From NCBI RefSeq assembly GCF_030247195.1, contig NC_080672.1, forward strand, positions 63,766,549-63,830,548: DNA of 64,000 nucleotides. The letters are read 5' to 3'. Position numbers and translations under genes: made by a program. The DNA is from Topomyia yanbarensis (lineage: Eukaryota > Arthropoda > Insecta > Diptera > Culicidae). A model generated the notes under the pieces. That model saw nothing but the letters and a program-made list of their open reading frames with translations, did not search any database and was not told the DNA's origin. Positions within the stretch are counted from its first letter, which is position 1, and the number at the start of each line of letters is the position of its first letter. Shown one piece after another: positions 11,402-22,897 of this stretch.

Positions 11402-12378
11402 GTCCCGCAAGGAAATAAATTCCGATCAAGCTGATGAAAATTAATGAACTCAAACTTGGTTTAGTTTAGCAAGCCAATGCAAAATATGTTATGCTATATT
11501 ACTACTTAGGAGAGAAAAATTTTCGAACATAAATAGTTTTTACCAAAATTTTCCTGCACTGAGGAGAAATATGTCACTTTTCGGGAGATCAATCATTAAA
11601 ATCACAACACCATCTGACGACGTCAGAGATCACAATTTAACGATTTAGGCGTAATCGGACTATGCGATTATGGCAAAAGACGGTACGGTTGAATGAAAGG
11701 TGTAACCCTGATCATTCAATTTCACACAATAAGTTTAGCTTACCTCGGTCGAAAACAGTTTGACTAAGTACATTGCTATTGCGTTGAAGTTAAATTGAGA
11801 TTCTCATTACTGGCTACTACTTAATATAAGTACCGCGTACACTTGTTTCAAATCAACTAAAACATTCGATTAAGCAACCGTGCCTCGGGATGTCTTTGTT
11901 CTTGTTCGAAGTTCAATCAGCGGATAATGACAATTCGATCAACAAGGAGTCAACTATCCTAGCAATTATGTTCGAACTCATATTTAAATTTTAGATGACT
12001 AGAATTTATTAACAGAACATTTACGCATGACAGTTGGAGAAAAAAAAATAAGCATCTACTCGATACATCATCGTTCGTGGGAATAATTTCATAGTTCTCT
12101 GGTCATAAACTGTCCGTAGCATTGTGGCTTTTAGTGAGACAAATATTTTGCCCAAGTGTGTGATATCAGGGAAATCAAACCCAATTTGTTAAGGTGTCCA
12201 CAAAAATATTTGACCCACCTGTTTCCCACTGCGACCGAATTAGTAACAAAAACATTTGCCAAATTAATTATCGCCTCGCGGTTTTTTTCCTCTCATACCT
12301 ATTTGCATAGTTTAACAAGCGACAAAATTGGGAAAAGTAAAACAAAACAAACGCCCCGATCATCGCGCCTTCACTTAC
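11402..12378 (-). other. Putative first-intron sequence of the minus-strand gene
   Basis: AT-rich unique-looking DNA follows the GTAAGT donor at 12373-12378 on the minus strand. No acceptor followed by an open coding exon was recognised here or further left in the window, so the next exon probably lies beyond position 1. Intron identity is inferred only from the donor. Frames on the plus strand here (for example 12156-12518) overlap the exon antisense and show no motif. Confidence 0.45.
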
Positions 12379-12496
12379 CATCGCTGTTGGGTGACTTAAA
12401 TACTGCCCCGGTCGCCCGATGGATATCACAGATTAGTACGCACAAAACACCACTTAACACTAATCGCCAACTATTCTTCGCCTGCGAGGAATTCAT
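12379..12496 (-). CDS. First coding exon of an unidentified secreted or membrane protein (signal peptide)
   Basis: The minus-strand ATG at 12496 opens a 39-codon exon. Residues 1-11 are polar with two basic residues (K7, R11). Residues 12-23 form a hydrophobic core (LVLSGVLCVLIC), followed by DIHRATGA, where T29/A31 fit a signal peptidase site before V32. Residues 32-39 read VFKSPNSD, and the reading frame runs in phase 1 into a perfect donor, G|GTAAGT (12378-12373). The ATG has A at -3 and lies about 245 nt downstream of a core promoter with consensus TATA, Inr and DPE. The only upstream ATG seen makes a three-codon uORF. The mature protein is not recognisable from eight residues. It enters the secretory pathway if translated. 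No TE family resembles this exon. The rest of the gene must lie at lower coordinates, past TE-filled DNA. Confidence 0.6.
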
Positions 12497-12741
12497 ACTT
12501 TCTATTGTATGTATATAGGTAGCGATCGTCAAACACTAAAAATAAAATCGAATCTCCAAAAACAGATCCTGCCTGATGGCACCTGCGCGCTTTGAGCTGC
12601 TCCCTAGCCTTTGCACGAGAGCGGTTGTTAGTGGGTCATCTCCGAAGAGCGCGATCAGCAGCACTTTCGCCCCGGTTTCGACTACTAACGGGATCGATGC
12701 AACTCTACAGAACTCGTCTGTCGTCCCAGTACTGGTCTACT
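12497..12741 (-). other. Predicted 5' UTR of the minus-strand gene
   Basis: This GC-richer block lies between the predicted transcription start (A at 12741) and the ATG at 12496. It needs no splicing to reach the ATG, although a CAG|GTGCC site at about 12585 could act as a weak donor. A tiny uORF (ATG ACC CAC TAA) lies near 12640. The assignment rests on the promoter and exon calls on either side. Confidence 0.5.
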
Positions 12742-12771
12742 GACCTTCACTGGAACGCGGTTGCTTAAATA
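12709..12771 (-). promoter_or_regulatory. Core promoter: TATA, Inr and DPE at canonical spacing
   Basis: On the minus strand TATTTAAG starts at 12771 (-30), the initiator TCAGT places +1 at A 12741, and AGTTCT occupies 12714-12709, exactly +28 to +33. It is a full match to the insect downstream promoter element RGWYVT. A GAGA-type motif (GAGAGAGCGAGGG, 12835-12823) lies about 85-95 bp upstream. These spacings are the known rules for insect RNA polymerase II promoters. That all three fall into register, followed by a signal-peptide exon with a consensus donor, is the best evidence for a host gene in the window. Confidence 0.65.
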
Positions 12772-14288
12772 CTGAACAAAAGCAACGAACGATCCGGTAT
12801 TCTGATGACCGCGCGCACCCTACCCTCGCTCTCTCCGGGCCGGCCAGCAACAATAACGACGACGACGGAACGTGATAGGTATAGGCACAGCAGCTCCACT
12901 GACAGTGTGTATCACTTACCGCTGTTGACAAGAGTGATTGCAATATTGGTATTAGTGAATGATGATGAGCCGTACTGATAACGTGATCAGCCGAATTCTT
13001 TTCCCCCGACGAAAGATGCGAGCAACATGTTTCCAAACATCTCCAATTGGTAGTATGTATAGTAAACATTCGCACGGTCTTGAACAGCTTTACGCTAACC
13101 TTGTCCGGGGGGCGGAATGTATAGTGATGGAGAAGGTAAGGAGGTAGCTCTGAATGCGAGTGATAACAATCGCACTTTCCCGCACACTGACGATGAAGTG
13201 GGCTTGAACACGCGGTACGACTACGGGCCCTTTTGCTTCGCATGCGGTAGACGCGCGCGCTTTCGGCTCAAAGTGGATCCGGGAATGGGGCATATCGGAA
13301 GGGGGAACTGAGGCATATATGTAACTCATATGCATATCAATAAAAATTAATGCTTCCACAATCGGTTGTCAGCTGCGGGTGTAATTACTCGTTTGTGCTG
13401 TTCAATCCGGTTTATGCACGCGCACTTGTGGTGGTAAGAAAGGTGAGTTATATGAAAAGTAGCATTAAGTTGTACTGTGGTGATCGCGTGGAAAATATGT
13501 CAAATACGATTTCAGAGAATGAGTTCGGGAATGAGTAATTTTCTTGAAGAGTTGCAAAATTCGCCGTAGCGATTCTAACAAGTCAGCCTTTTGTGTTACG
13601 TAGGTAGGTAGTCAATTACACCAATAGCTCGCTATCAACTAGATTTTGCCAGTCTGAACTATCGAAAACAACCCATGCGTCATTGTCTCTCGATGAAAGT
13701 AGCCTGAAACCGCACTCCTATTAACAGACTTTGTTTAGAAAAACAATTTAAAACTTATATCTTTTACTAATTAGAATCACATACCAAAATTTAAGAAAAC
13801 ATTTTTAACCGAACAATTGTTCCAGTATCTTCATGTACGTCTGTTCAATGCCATGGTTTGTCACTTTCTCTGTCTTTCCTTGAACGTTGCCTTCTTCACC
13901 ACGGTGTCAACAGAAGAGCATAACCTTACTGTTATCGCTATGGTGTAGCATAGTCAGCAAACAGGGCGCAGCAAGAGGAGAGTGTTGGCCTATCTAAGCT
14001 CAACAGTTTTATTTACAAACAACCAACAAAATTTACCTAAATTATCAACGACAACAAATACGATTATGGAGGAACAAACAAAATTCGTATCAAAAACATG
14101 ACCAAGAATGCTGAACAATGATAAGTTATGTTACATGTTGGGGGAAAAAGTCCAAACTTTCTTCCACGTCGAGGAGTGCCTCGGCGAACACGATATCTAT
14201 TGATAAAACTATCTGACACTGGAAATTCAATAAGATTTGTAAAGATTAGACTTGTAGTTACTAGATGATCCAAAAATAAATCTTAAAA
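12772..14288. other. Upstream region of the minus-strand gene, no coding call
   Basis: Positions 12772-13350 are GC-richer than the surroundings and look unique, as expected of a proximal promoter region. From 13350 to 14288 the DNA becomes AT-rich with no assigned feature. Frames on both strands (12737-13243 -, 13090-13359 -, 12959-13311 +) overlap each other and carry no motif, so I leave them out as genes. Confidence 0.4.
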
Positions 14289-14874
14289 CCTGTTTTAATC
14301 CACCTAGCGGTGCAATTGTGCCTTTCTCATTTCTCTAACCTATGGCACGGAGGCTTTTTATGTTCAACATAATTGTGGAAATGTCCATTACATTCTTAGT
14401 ACACTTTGCATTTATACACAATGGCATGCCAGCCACGAACTTGATGAGCTACGTGTCGACGGTGAAACACTTGAAACAAAAAAATATCATACTCCATTAG
14501 CCTAATCAGCATTAGATCAATGTTATCTGCTTGCTAACTCATTTTGTCATGCGGGGATGGGTATGTGAGGAGGGCGAAAGTCCCATGAATGAACGACTCC
14601 CCAGCTTAAATTGGTATGCTTTGTAATATAGTGCTGGTTTAAAGATGATGGGGTTGAAAGGGAGGGGTATGAGGTGGTGGTCTGAGGGGTGATTTAAGGA
14701 GATTTTTAAAGGAGGGGAGTAAACAGTAGAGGGGGGGTGTAACCCCTCTCCGTAAACCATCAACTACGCCCCTGTTAAAATCCAGAAACCTTATGCGAGT
14801 CGAAAAAAAAATTTGGCCGGGATTAGGTTGACGTTTTTCAGAGTGATTGCATAACCTTTCTATATGAGAAAGGC
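14289..14874 (-). mobile_element. GCCTTTCTC-family repeat, short form, flanked by AAAA
   Basis: Read on the minus strand, the element begins GCCTTTCTCATATAGAAAGG (a 7-bp hairpin) and ends GGATTAAAACAGG. On the plus strand it runs CCTGTTTTAATCC ... GAGAAAGGC, with an A run (AAAA, 14285-14288; AAAAA, 14875-14879) on both sides. It is 586 bp long, non-coding, and shares its body with 59758-60324 (blocks near the right end such as AATGGACATTTCCACAATTA in the plus-oriented copy). I do not recognise the superfamily. The T4-5 target duplication is argued under findings. Confidence 0.7.
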
Positions 14875-15862
14875 AAAAATGTGCAAAATTCAAAAAAGTG
14901 AATCTTCGTCAAATTTTTTTCGTGTTTGCATCAAATCTCGACGTTTTATGCACCTTGAATACATTTAGCATCAAAAATAAAAATTCTATTTTTAATTTTT
15001 CCTATAGTTTTTATGCGAAATTTCTGTGTGGCCGCACTCTGAAACCCGTAATTCCGGAACCAGAATTCCGATCGATCCAAAATTCAATAGCAGCCGATGG
15101 GAAGGTTGCACCTTTCATTTGAGACTAAGTTTGGGCAAATCGGTCCAGCCATCTCTGAGAAAAATTAGTGACATTATTTGACACATACGCACATACACAC
15201 ACACATACACACACATACATACACACATACACACACACATACAGACTTTTTCCGATCTCGACGAACTGAGTCGAATAGGATATGACACTCGGCCCTCCGG
15301 GCCGGGATTAGGTTGACATTTTTCAGAGTGATTGCATAACCTTTCTATATGAGAAAGGCAAAAATGTGCAAAATTCAAAAAAGTGAATCTTCGTCAAATT
15401 TTTTTCGTGTTTGTATCAAATCTCGACGTTTTATGCACCTTGAATACATTTAGCATCAAAAATAAAAATTCTATTTTTAATTTTTCCTATAGTTTTTATG
15501 CGAAATTTCTGTGTGGCCGCACTCTGAAACCCGTAATTCCGGAACCAGAATTCCGATCGATCCAAAATTCAATAGCAGCCGATGGGAAGGTTGCACCTTT
15601 CATTTGAGACTAAGTTTGGGCAAATCGGTCCAGCCATCTCTGAGAAAAATTAGTGACATTATTTGACACATACGCACATACATACACACACACATACACA
15701 CACACATACACACACACATACATACACACATACACACACACATACAGACTTTTTCCGATCTCGACGAACTGAGTCGAATGGGATATGACACTCGGCCCTC
15801 CGGGCCGGGATTAGGTTGACGTTTTTCAGAGTGATTGCATAACCTTTCTATATGAGAAAGGC
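14875..15862 (-). repeat. Two tandem ~490-bp units derived from the GCCTTTCTC family
   Basis: Units 14875-15359 (485 bp) and 15360-15862 (503 bp) are nearly identical. Both end in CCGGGATTAGGTTGAC followed by the TTGCATAACCTTTC/GAGAAAGGC terminus also found at 14874. The length difference comes mainly from the internal (CA)n/(CATA)n microsatellite (15185-15245 and 15664-15750). The near identity implies a recent tandem duplication. Open frames of 62-87 codons inside are repeat translations. Confidence 0.85.
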
Positions 15863-16349
15863 AAAAAAGGCCGAATTTCGGAAAATGGCTTCATGAAAGC
15901 CAAAAAATCTCATATTTTACTGAAAATTTCTTTAAAATAATGGGGAGAAAACTTTTTTATTCAATTTTCTATGCTTCATCGACAGGCTATACATATTGTG
16001 CAATCTCATGAAAAAATCAAGTCAATTCGTTGTGTAGTTTTTGAGTTATCGTGTTCAGAGCCGTAGCGTGCGGTTGGCTAGATTGGCCCCCGTCATGGGG
16101 GCGCTAAAATCTTGATCTGCTATATAAAATAAGTGAGGTCAAGACATAAAATAAGTCAGGATAGGAGTATCATTCTCAGGTACACACAAAATTATTGTTT
16201 GAAAGTCGAACTGAACAAGAAAGCCAATGTAGACAGCAAATAGGCACATGAATGAGACTCTACCGAAGGCGCCAGAAGACTATGCTCCGGTCCTGTTAGT
16301 TCAGAATAAACAACGAACAAGACAAAAACTTCTAATTTCAACAAAAATA
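15863..16349. other. Unassigned AT-rich spacer
   Basis: No coding region was seen. A GGCCCCCGTCATGGGGGC-like GC-rich block at about 16080-16105 resembles transposon termini, but I could not pair it with an opposite end or a target duplication. Confidence 0.4.
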
Positions 16350-16571
16350 GAGAAAATCAGTCCCGTGCGCAAGGGGAGGGTTTTGGGGGTTTAAACCCCT
16401 CCCATGAGAGTTACTTACTTTTGAGACTTTTACTTTTGAAGATTTGTTAACTTCCTGATCAGGAATAAAAATTTTACGCTGCAAGCCATTTTGACACACA
16501 ATGTCATTTGAGTTCGGTCATTATAGAAACAAGTCTTTCAAGTATTCCTGCGAGGGTGACTGTACAAGGAT

Positions 16572-17400
16572 ATCACGGTGTCTCTGGGAGAAAATATTTT
16601 AACAAAAAAATCAGTATCGCTAAAATACTCACTAATCGAAAGCTTAGCTGCTCCTCTTTCATCAGCATAACTTTTTAGGTAATTTTTCAATGAGTAGCTC
16701 AAAACATACATCTCCCTTTTAGAAGGTTAAATCAGTGAGCACGAACTGTCAGAAGAACGGATTTGTAACGTTAATGAAATGCTTCGAAGACACCATTTAG
16801 CCAGCTTCGCATTGGTATTAAGGGGTCTTTATATTTGCAAAACAAATCGTTGCCTTCAATTTATTTTTCTTTGGAATATATTTTTGCTCGGGGTTTCCTT
16901 GTAACTAATGTTACATTCAAAATTTTATCATTGTTCTATGATTTCTTCGAATAATTTTAGCTTAATTTGACTTATTTTAGTTTCCTTGAAAATTACGAGT
17001 TTAAACACGATCGACAGACTTTCTCTTTAAAAACACATAGGAGCAGTGGTTCCTCCGAGTAAAAATAGCATTCAAAATTTAAATTTAAATCAGCCCGAAA
17101 TTGGCTAAATGTCGGACATTGGTGTCTTTGAAGGTATTCATTAATGTAACAATCCTTCCTTCTAATACTGTATATCCAAAGATCCCCCTAAAAGTGATAT
17201 ATCTTCTTAAAGCTTTTCATTAAAACGCCATCTTCAAAAATGGTCATCAAAATGTTAAAAAAAAATTGTTCTAGAACCCCCGATAGAACATTTCAAATTT
17301 AGTCTCAGATGAAAGAGGAGTATCTAAGCATTCAATTAGTGAATATTTCAGCGATACTGATTTTTTTGACTAAATATTGTTCTACCGGAGACACCGTGAT
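16572..17400. mobile_element. TIR element (about 90-bp inverted termini) inside a LINE fragment
   Basis: The first ~90 bp (ATCACGGTGTCTCTGGGAG onwards) is repeated inverted at the right end (ending in GAGACACCGTGAT, 17400), including AAAAAAATCAGTATCGCT and CTCCTCTTTCATC. There is no open transposase, so it is a MITE-like, non-autonomous element of 829 bp. It sits exactly where an RNase H frame would need to continue (tgtacaaggat | gtgtcaagagtt), which supports insertion into the LINE. Superfamily and target duplication are not clear. Confidence 0.7.
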
Positions 17401-18320
17401 GTGTCAAGAGTTGGAGCTGGAGTCACGGGTCCCGGGATAAACATCTCAATATCAATGGGAGCCTGGCCAACCGTATTTCATGGTGAAATTCAGCTAATTG
17501 TAGAATGTGTTGCAACTTGACTAAAAAGATATTACAGACATACACAAATTTGTGTCTTCTCAGATAGCCAAGCAGCCCTTAATGCAGCTAAATGCTATAC
17601 ATGTACATCCAAACTGGTTTGGGAATGCATTCAATCACTTCAACAACTTTCCATGCAAAACAAAGAGAATCTATTCTGGGTGCCTGCATACAGTGGAGTT
17701 GAAGGAAATGAGAAGGTGGATCAACTCGCAAGGTTAGGCTCTTCGAAGCAATTCATTGGACCAGAGCCATTTTGTGGTATATCAAGCTGTTCACTGAAAG
17801 AAGAACTAAACAATTGGCAGAGTAATATGGTGGAATCCAAGTGATGTTTACCTCAGCAGCTGAACAGAGCAAACGATTCATAACACCAGATAATAAAGTG
17901 GCTCAAAAACTTCTCAGCTTTTCTAAGAAGGATTTCAGTACTTATACTGTGTTAATTAATGGACACTGTGGTAGCAATCATCACATGAAGATAATTGGGA
18001 GGCTTCAAGATGACAAAGACTGATGACTCGTTTTTGCAATAGATGTTAGATGTTGTTTATTGTGGAGGATTTAACCCTAAGGGTCATTCTCCTCCGTTGA
18101 ATAAAATATCTTTTTATAGGTTTTTGCAATAGTGATACAGAATCTTCGGAATATTTATTGTGCAATTGTCCTGCACTATTCACAAAAAGGAATAAATTCT
18201 TCGGATTTGGACTAACTGTACCACCGAGAATCTGGTCAATCTCCCCAAAAAAGGTAGACAATTTCTTACGATATATAATACCGGATTTGGAAAATGTTAA
18301 AAATCCAGTGGTTACTCAAA
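17401..18320 (+). pseudogene. LINE ORF2 C-terminal fragment: RNase H and tail
   Basis: The plus-strand reading gives SRVGAGVTGPGINISISMGA, WPTVFHGEIQLIVECVAT, a stop, CVFSDSQAALNAA, FWVPAYSGVEGNEKVDQLAR, FIGPEPFCGISSCSLKEEL and, after frameshifts, SSEYLLCNCPALFTKRNKFF (about 18135-18200). This is an RNase H domain (catalytic D/E residues in the G-E-I-Q and D-S-Q-A motifs) followed by the Cys-rich C-terminal tail of RNase H-bearing LINEs (I/Loner/LOA-like clades). It is a different family from the copy at 2-5.7 kb. RNase H removes RNA from the RNA:DNA hybrid. The WVPGHSG motif is WVPAYSG, and there are stops and frameshifts near 17.52, 17.84 and 18.02 kb, so it is inactive. Confidence 0.75.
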
Positions 18321-18479
18321 CAAATAGTAACTAGCTGAACTGGTAAGCATATGACAGGAGATATACCAAAACACTGGTAGTGGTTAATGTACCCAATAAA
18401 GAAACAAAAAGTTTTTCGGCATCGATGGATCGGTCCACTTGTCAACAAGTTTCGATATTAACATCAGTTGTGAATAGAT

Positions 18480-18915
18480 AAATTACACAGCCAAGGTCAG
18501 TCGGCGAGCTGGCAACAGCAGCTAACGAGGAAAAATAATGAACGAACGACACGAACACGGAGAAAATCAGGATATTATTACCTAGATACATTTCACCGAA
18601 AGTGATCTCATGAAAACGCTCATCGGTATCGGAAGAAATTCCGCCGCGGAGAAACTTTCACCGCCAGCTAGTAGATAATTAGGAACGAGTATCACCAAGA
18701 TGGATTAGGAGCCCTGCGAAGATGTTTGTAAAGAAATGTAAGACGTAATGTTCGGCGTCTCTGGATGAGTTCGCGCCTGAATCGGTCAGATATACCACGA
18801 AGGCTGGGCATCAAGTAAGACACAGCATCAATGGAAATAAACATGATCGATTATCACAAAATAAAAAAAGCAAGAGCACAATACCTCCCGAAGTAATACC
18901 TAACGGTGGCCCCGG
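18480..18915 (+). repeat. Possible R1-type LINE 3' UTR fragment
   Basis: The block GGAAGAAATTCCGCCGCGG with downstream GAAACTTTCACCGCC resembles the motif-rich 3' UTR of the R1 copies here (29.34-29.40 kb and 54.72-54.76 kb). There is no coding sequence. The similarity is by eye over about 60 bp, so the assignment is tentative. Confidence 0.35.
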
Positions 18916-18929
18916 AAGGATGAAGATTT

Positions 18930-20052
18930 GGGCTTCTAGTACCGACCCCTTTTGGCGAGAACCGGTTCTTCGGTACTTACATCAGTATCGGTAGTACTGG
19001 GAAAATACCGGAACTCTTCTTTTTTCAAAATAAAGCAAGAAACACTCTCATAGTGAAATTGAACGTTATAAATCATGATTTTATTGATCAGATTTTGTAT
19101 GCTTAAAAGTATTCTGATCAACAAAATATGTTTAATGTGTCATTTAGTGTATGACAGTTGCTCACATTTTATCAGAAGATTTTTTCCGAGGTTGGGCGCG
19201 CGTTTAGATTCAATTACTTTATTCCAATCTTAAGCTGGTGGAGACTAGAAACTCCATTTTCAAGAATAAATCAACAAGATATTCTTAAGGCGCTAGATTC
19301 GATTCTACCAATTCTCGAGCAGAATTCACTGCACAGCATCCCAGTGCAACACCATGATTAACCTGATCTTCTCATTTGTACTCCATGGCCTCTTTTTATT
19401 TATGTACATCACGTCTTCTTTCTGGTTACTGCCTTTTTCAATCGTCAGTAAATCACAATTTTTGCCAATTGGAGCAATATATGCGGATTCCAAATCCCAA
19501 ATAATCTGAACTAAATCGGTTTGCGTTCGTTTTAAATACATCTTACATAGGAATCTATAGGGAGTCCGACAGTACACATAACTGAACAAGCGGTTCTTTC
19601 TCTGCTCAAATTCTCACAGTTTTTCAAAGGCGAGTCAATTATTACATTTTCCGTACGTAAGTTTATTATACTTTCAAATATGAGCTCTTGTAACAATATG
19701 TCCCATACAAAGTGCAACTCGCTTCAAAGACTTCTAGGTGTCCAGCGTGGATTGGAGATTCGGATACATAACATAACACAACTTAACCAACGTTGACTTT
19801 GTTGTCGCTATTTCTGATTATACTCCGTCATTCTACTGATGAGTGCGTCATTTAACTCCGGTTGTTACTAGATAGATAGTTAGATTCTAGTCAATCTTTA
19901 GCTCTAGATTCTATGTATACTTCATTCAAAGTTTGATATAGTACCGAAAATACCGGTACTTATTTTTATTCAGTGCCGGTATTTCGGTACCAAAAATGTT
20001 TCGGTATTCCCGAGATTTTCGGTACCTCTACTACCGGTAACCCAACTCTAAT
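18930..20052. mobile_element. Element with GTACCG/ACCGGT-rich inverted ends
   Basis: Left (18930-19010) and right (19940-20052) ends are both rich in GGTACCG, ACCGGTA and CGGTATT words in opposite orientation. The right end reads, inverted, AGAGTTGGGTTACCGGTAGT and the left AGATTTGGGCTTCTAGTACC. This is compatible with long imperfect TIRs. No transposase was recognised in the 0.9-kb interior (frames at 19158-19361 + and 19326-19589 - have no motif). No clean target duplication was found. Confidence 0.45.
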
Positions 20053-20339
20053 GAATATTGGGAAGAACAAGGGGTTAAAGTTTAGTCGCTAGGCTTACTG
20101 CAAACCTCCACAGTAAGAATCCAACACTATACCCTGAGCCAGCAGGTGGTGGTGTCTGATCAAGATTCCTTCTCGACAACAGACATTGTCCCAATTTGTT
20201 AAGCCAAGTCGACACAACTCGGACTTCGTAACTCGGAAAAAACTTCAACATTTGAGGGTTTCTATACCTTCTTCATATAAGGAACAAAAAAACAAAACCC
20301 CTCCCTTGATAATTTTCTGCGCACGGGCCTGGAGAAAAT

Positions 20340-22250
<1,911 letters not shown>

Positions 22251-22261
22251 ATCACGAATTG

Positions 22262-22528
22262 CAGGGATGCCACATTGAAATCTGCGTTTCGGTCAAAAAA
22301 ATATTTTTACCATCTGTGATGACCAAAACAGGAAAAAAATCTGTGAAAATATGTGATAAATTTCCAAAAAATCTGTGAAAAATCACAATATTTTTAAAAA
22401 TCTGTGAAAATCTGTAAAATGTTCATCAAAATGCCAAAAATCTGTCATCTGTGAAAAAGAATCTGCGATTAAAATTTATGGAAAAAATCTGCGACATTAC
22501 AGAAAAATCTGTGAATATGGTAACCCTG
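22262..22528. mobile_element. Short TIR element (267 bp) with 11-bp flanking duplication
   Basis: Ends are CAGGGATGCCACAT and, inverted, CAGGGTTACCATAT (12 of 14 match). The 11-mer ATCACGAATTG directly abuts both ends (22251-22261 and 22529-22539). The interior consists of repeated AAATCTGTGAAA words and is non-coding. The CAGGG-type TIR suggests hAT, but hAT duplicates 8 bp, so either the first 3 bp match by chance or another superfamily moved it. Confidence 0.75.
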
Positions 22529-22640
22529 ATCACGAATTGGACGGCGACTTTGGGCTGACAGGGGTGCTGTTCTACTCCCTGAGTAAGGAAGGATGACACC
22601 GACTTGAAATTGTGAGTGGGTTAACAGCACGGCTGCCTAC

Positions 22641-22693
22641 GTCTCGACAAAACCCTGGCAGGTTTTGTCGAGACAAAACCCTGGCAGGTTTTG
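22641..22693. repeat. 34-bp palindrome with adjacent partial copy
   Basis: GTCTCGACAAAACC ... GGTTTTGTCGAGAC (22641-22674) is a near-perfect palindrome. The right half, AAAACCCTGGCAGGTTTTG, is repeated at once downstream. It could form a strong hairpin. It lies in a GC-richer stretch (22.05-22.89 kb) that ends in AATAAAATGGAGAAAAAA just before the next element, which may be a LINE 3' tail of unknown family. Confidence 0.6.
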
Positions 22694-22897
22694 TGGTTAG
22701 TTGGTGGTACTAGGTTCGGTTGGAGCATTCCCGATTTTACGCCGATCCGGCTCTGAACACTACTCCCCATGAAGGATAGTATCAAACCTTGCATCACCTA
22801 CCTGCATCATAGGTATTCATGGGATCACGAGAGGCGACTATGTACAACGAACGGAGATAGCGGCCCGGAGCTGGGGCCCAATAAAATGGAGAAAAAA

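Larger units (their letters stand above)
16358..20331. mobile_element. Large hAT-type element with exact 8-bp target duplication
   Basis: The left end CAGTCCCGTGCGCAAGGGG (16358) pairs with the right end, whose reverse complement is CAGGCCCGTGCGCAGAAAAT (ending 20331). Both continue inward with GGGAGGG(G)TTTTG. The octamer GAGAAAAT flanks both sides exactly (16350-16357 and 20332-20339). This is a hAT-class signature. No hAT transposase was read inside. The 3974-bp interior is made of other elements: a LINE RNase H fragment, an 829-bp TIR element splitting it, an R1-UTR-like stretch and a GTACCG-rich element. It is a nest that grew inside, or was carried by, the hAT copy. Confidence 0.8.

Noticed and set aside
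12737..13359. Overlapping 168- and 89-codon minus frames upstream of the promoter
   Set aside because: They overlap in different frames, have no motif, and the first runs through the TATA box and ends near the predicted start site.
16072..16300. CAGAGCCGTAGCG ... inverted CAGGACCGGAGC as hAT-type ends
   Set aside because: The 8-mers next to the two ends (ATCGTGTT and TTAGTTCA) do not match, and the TIR similarity is weak.
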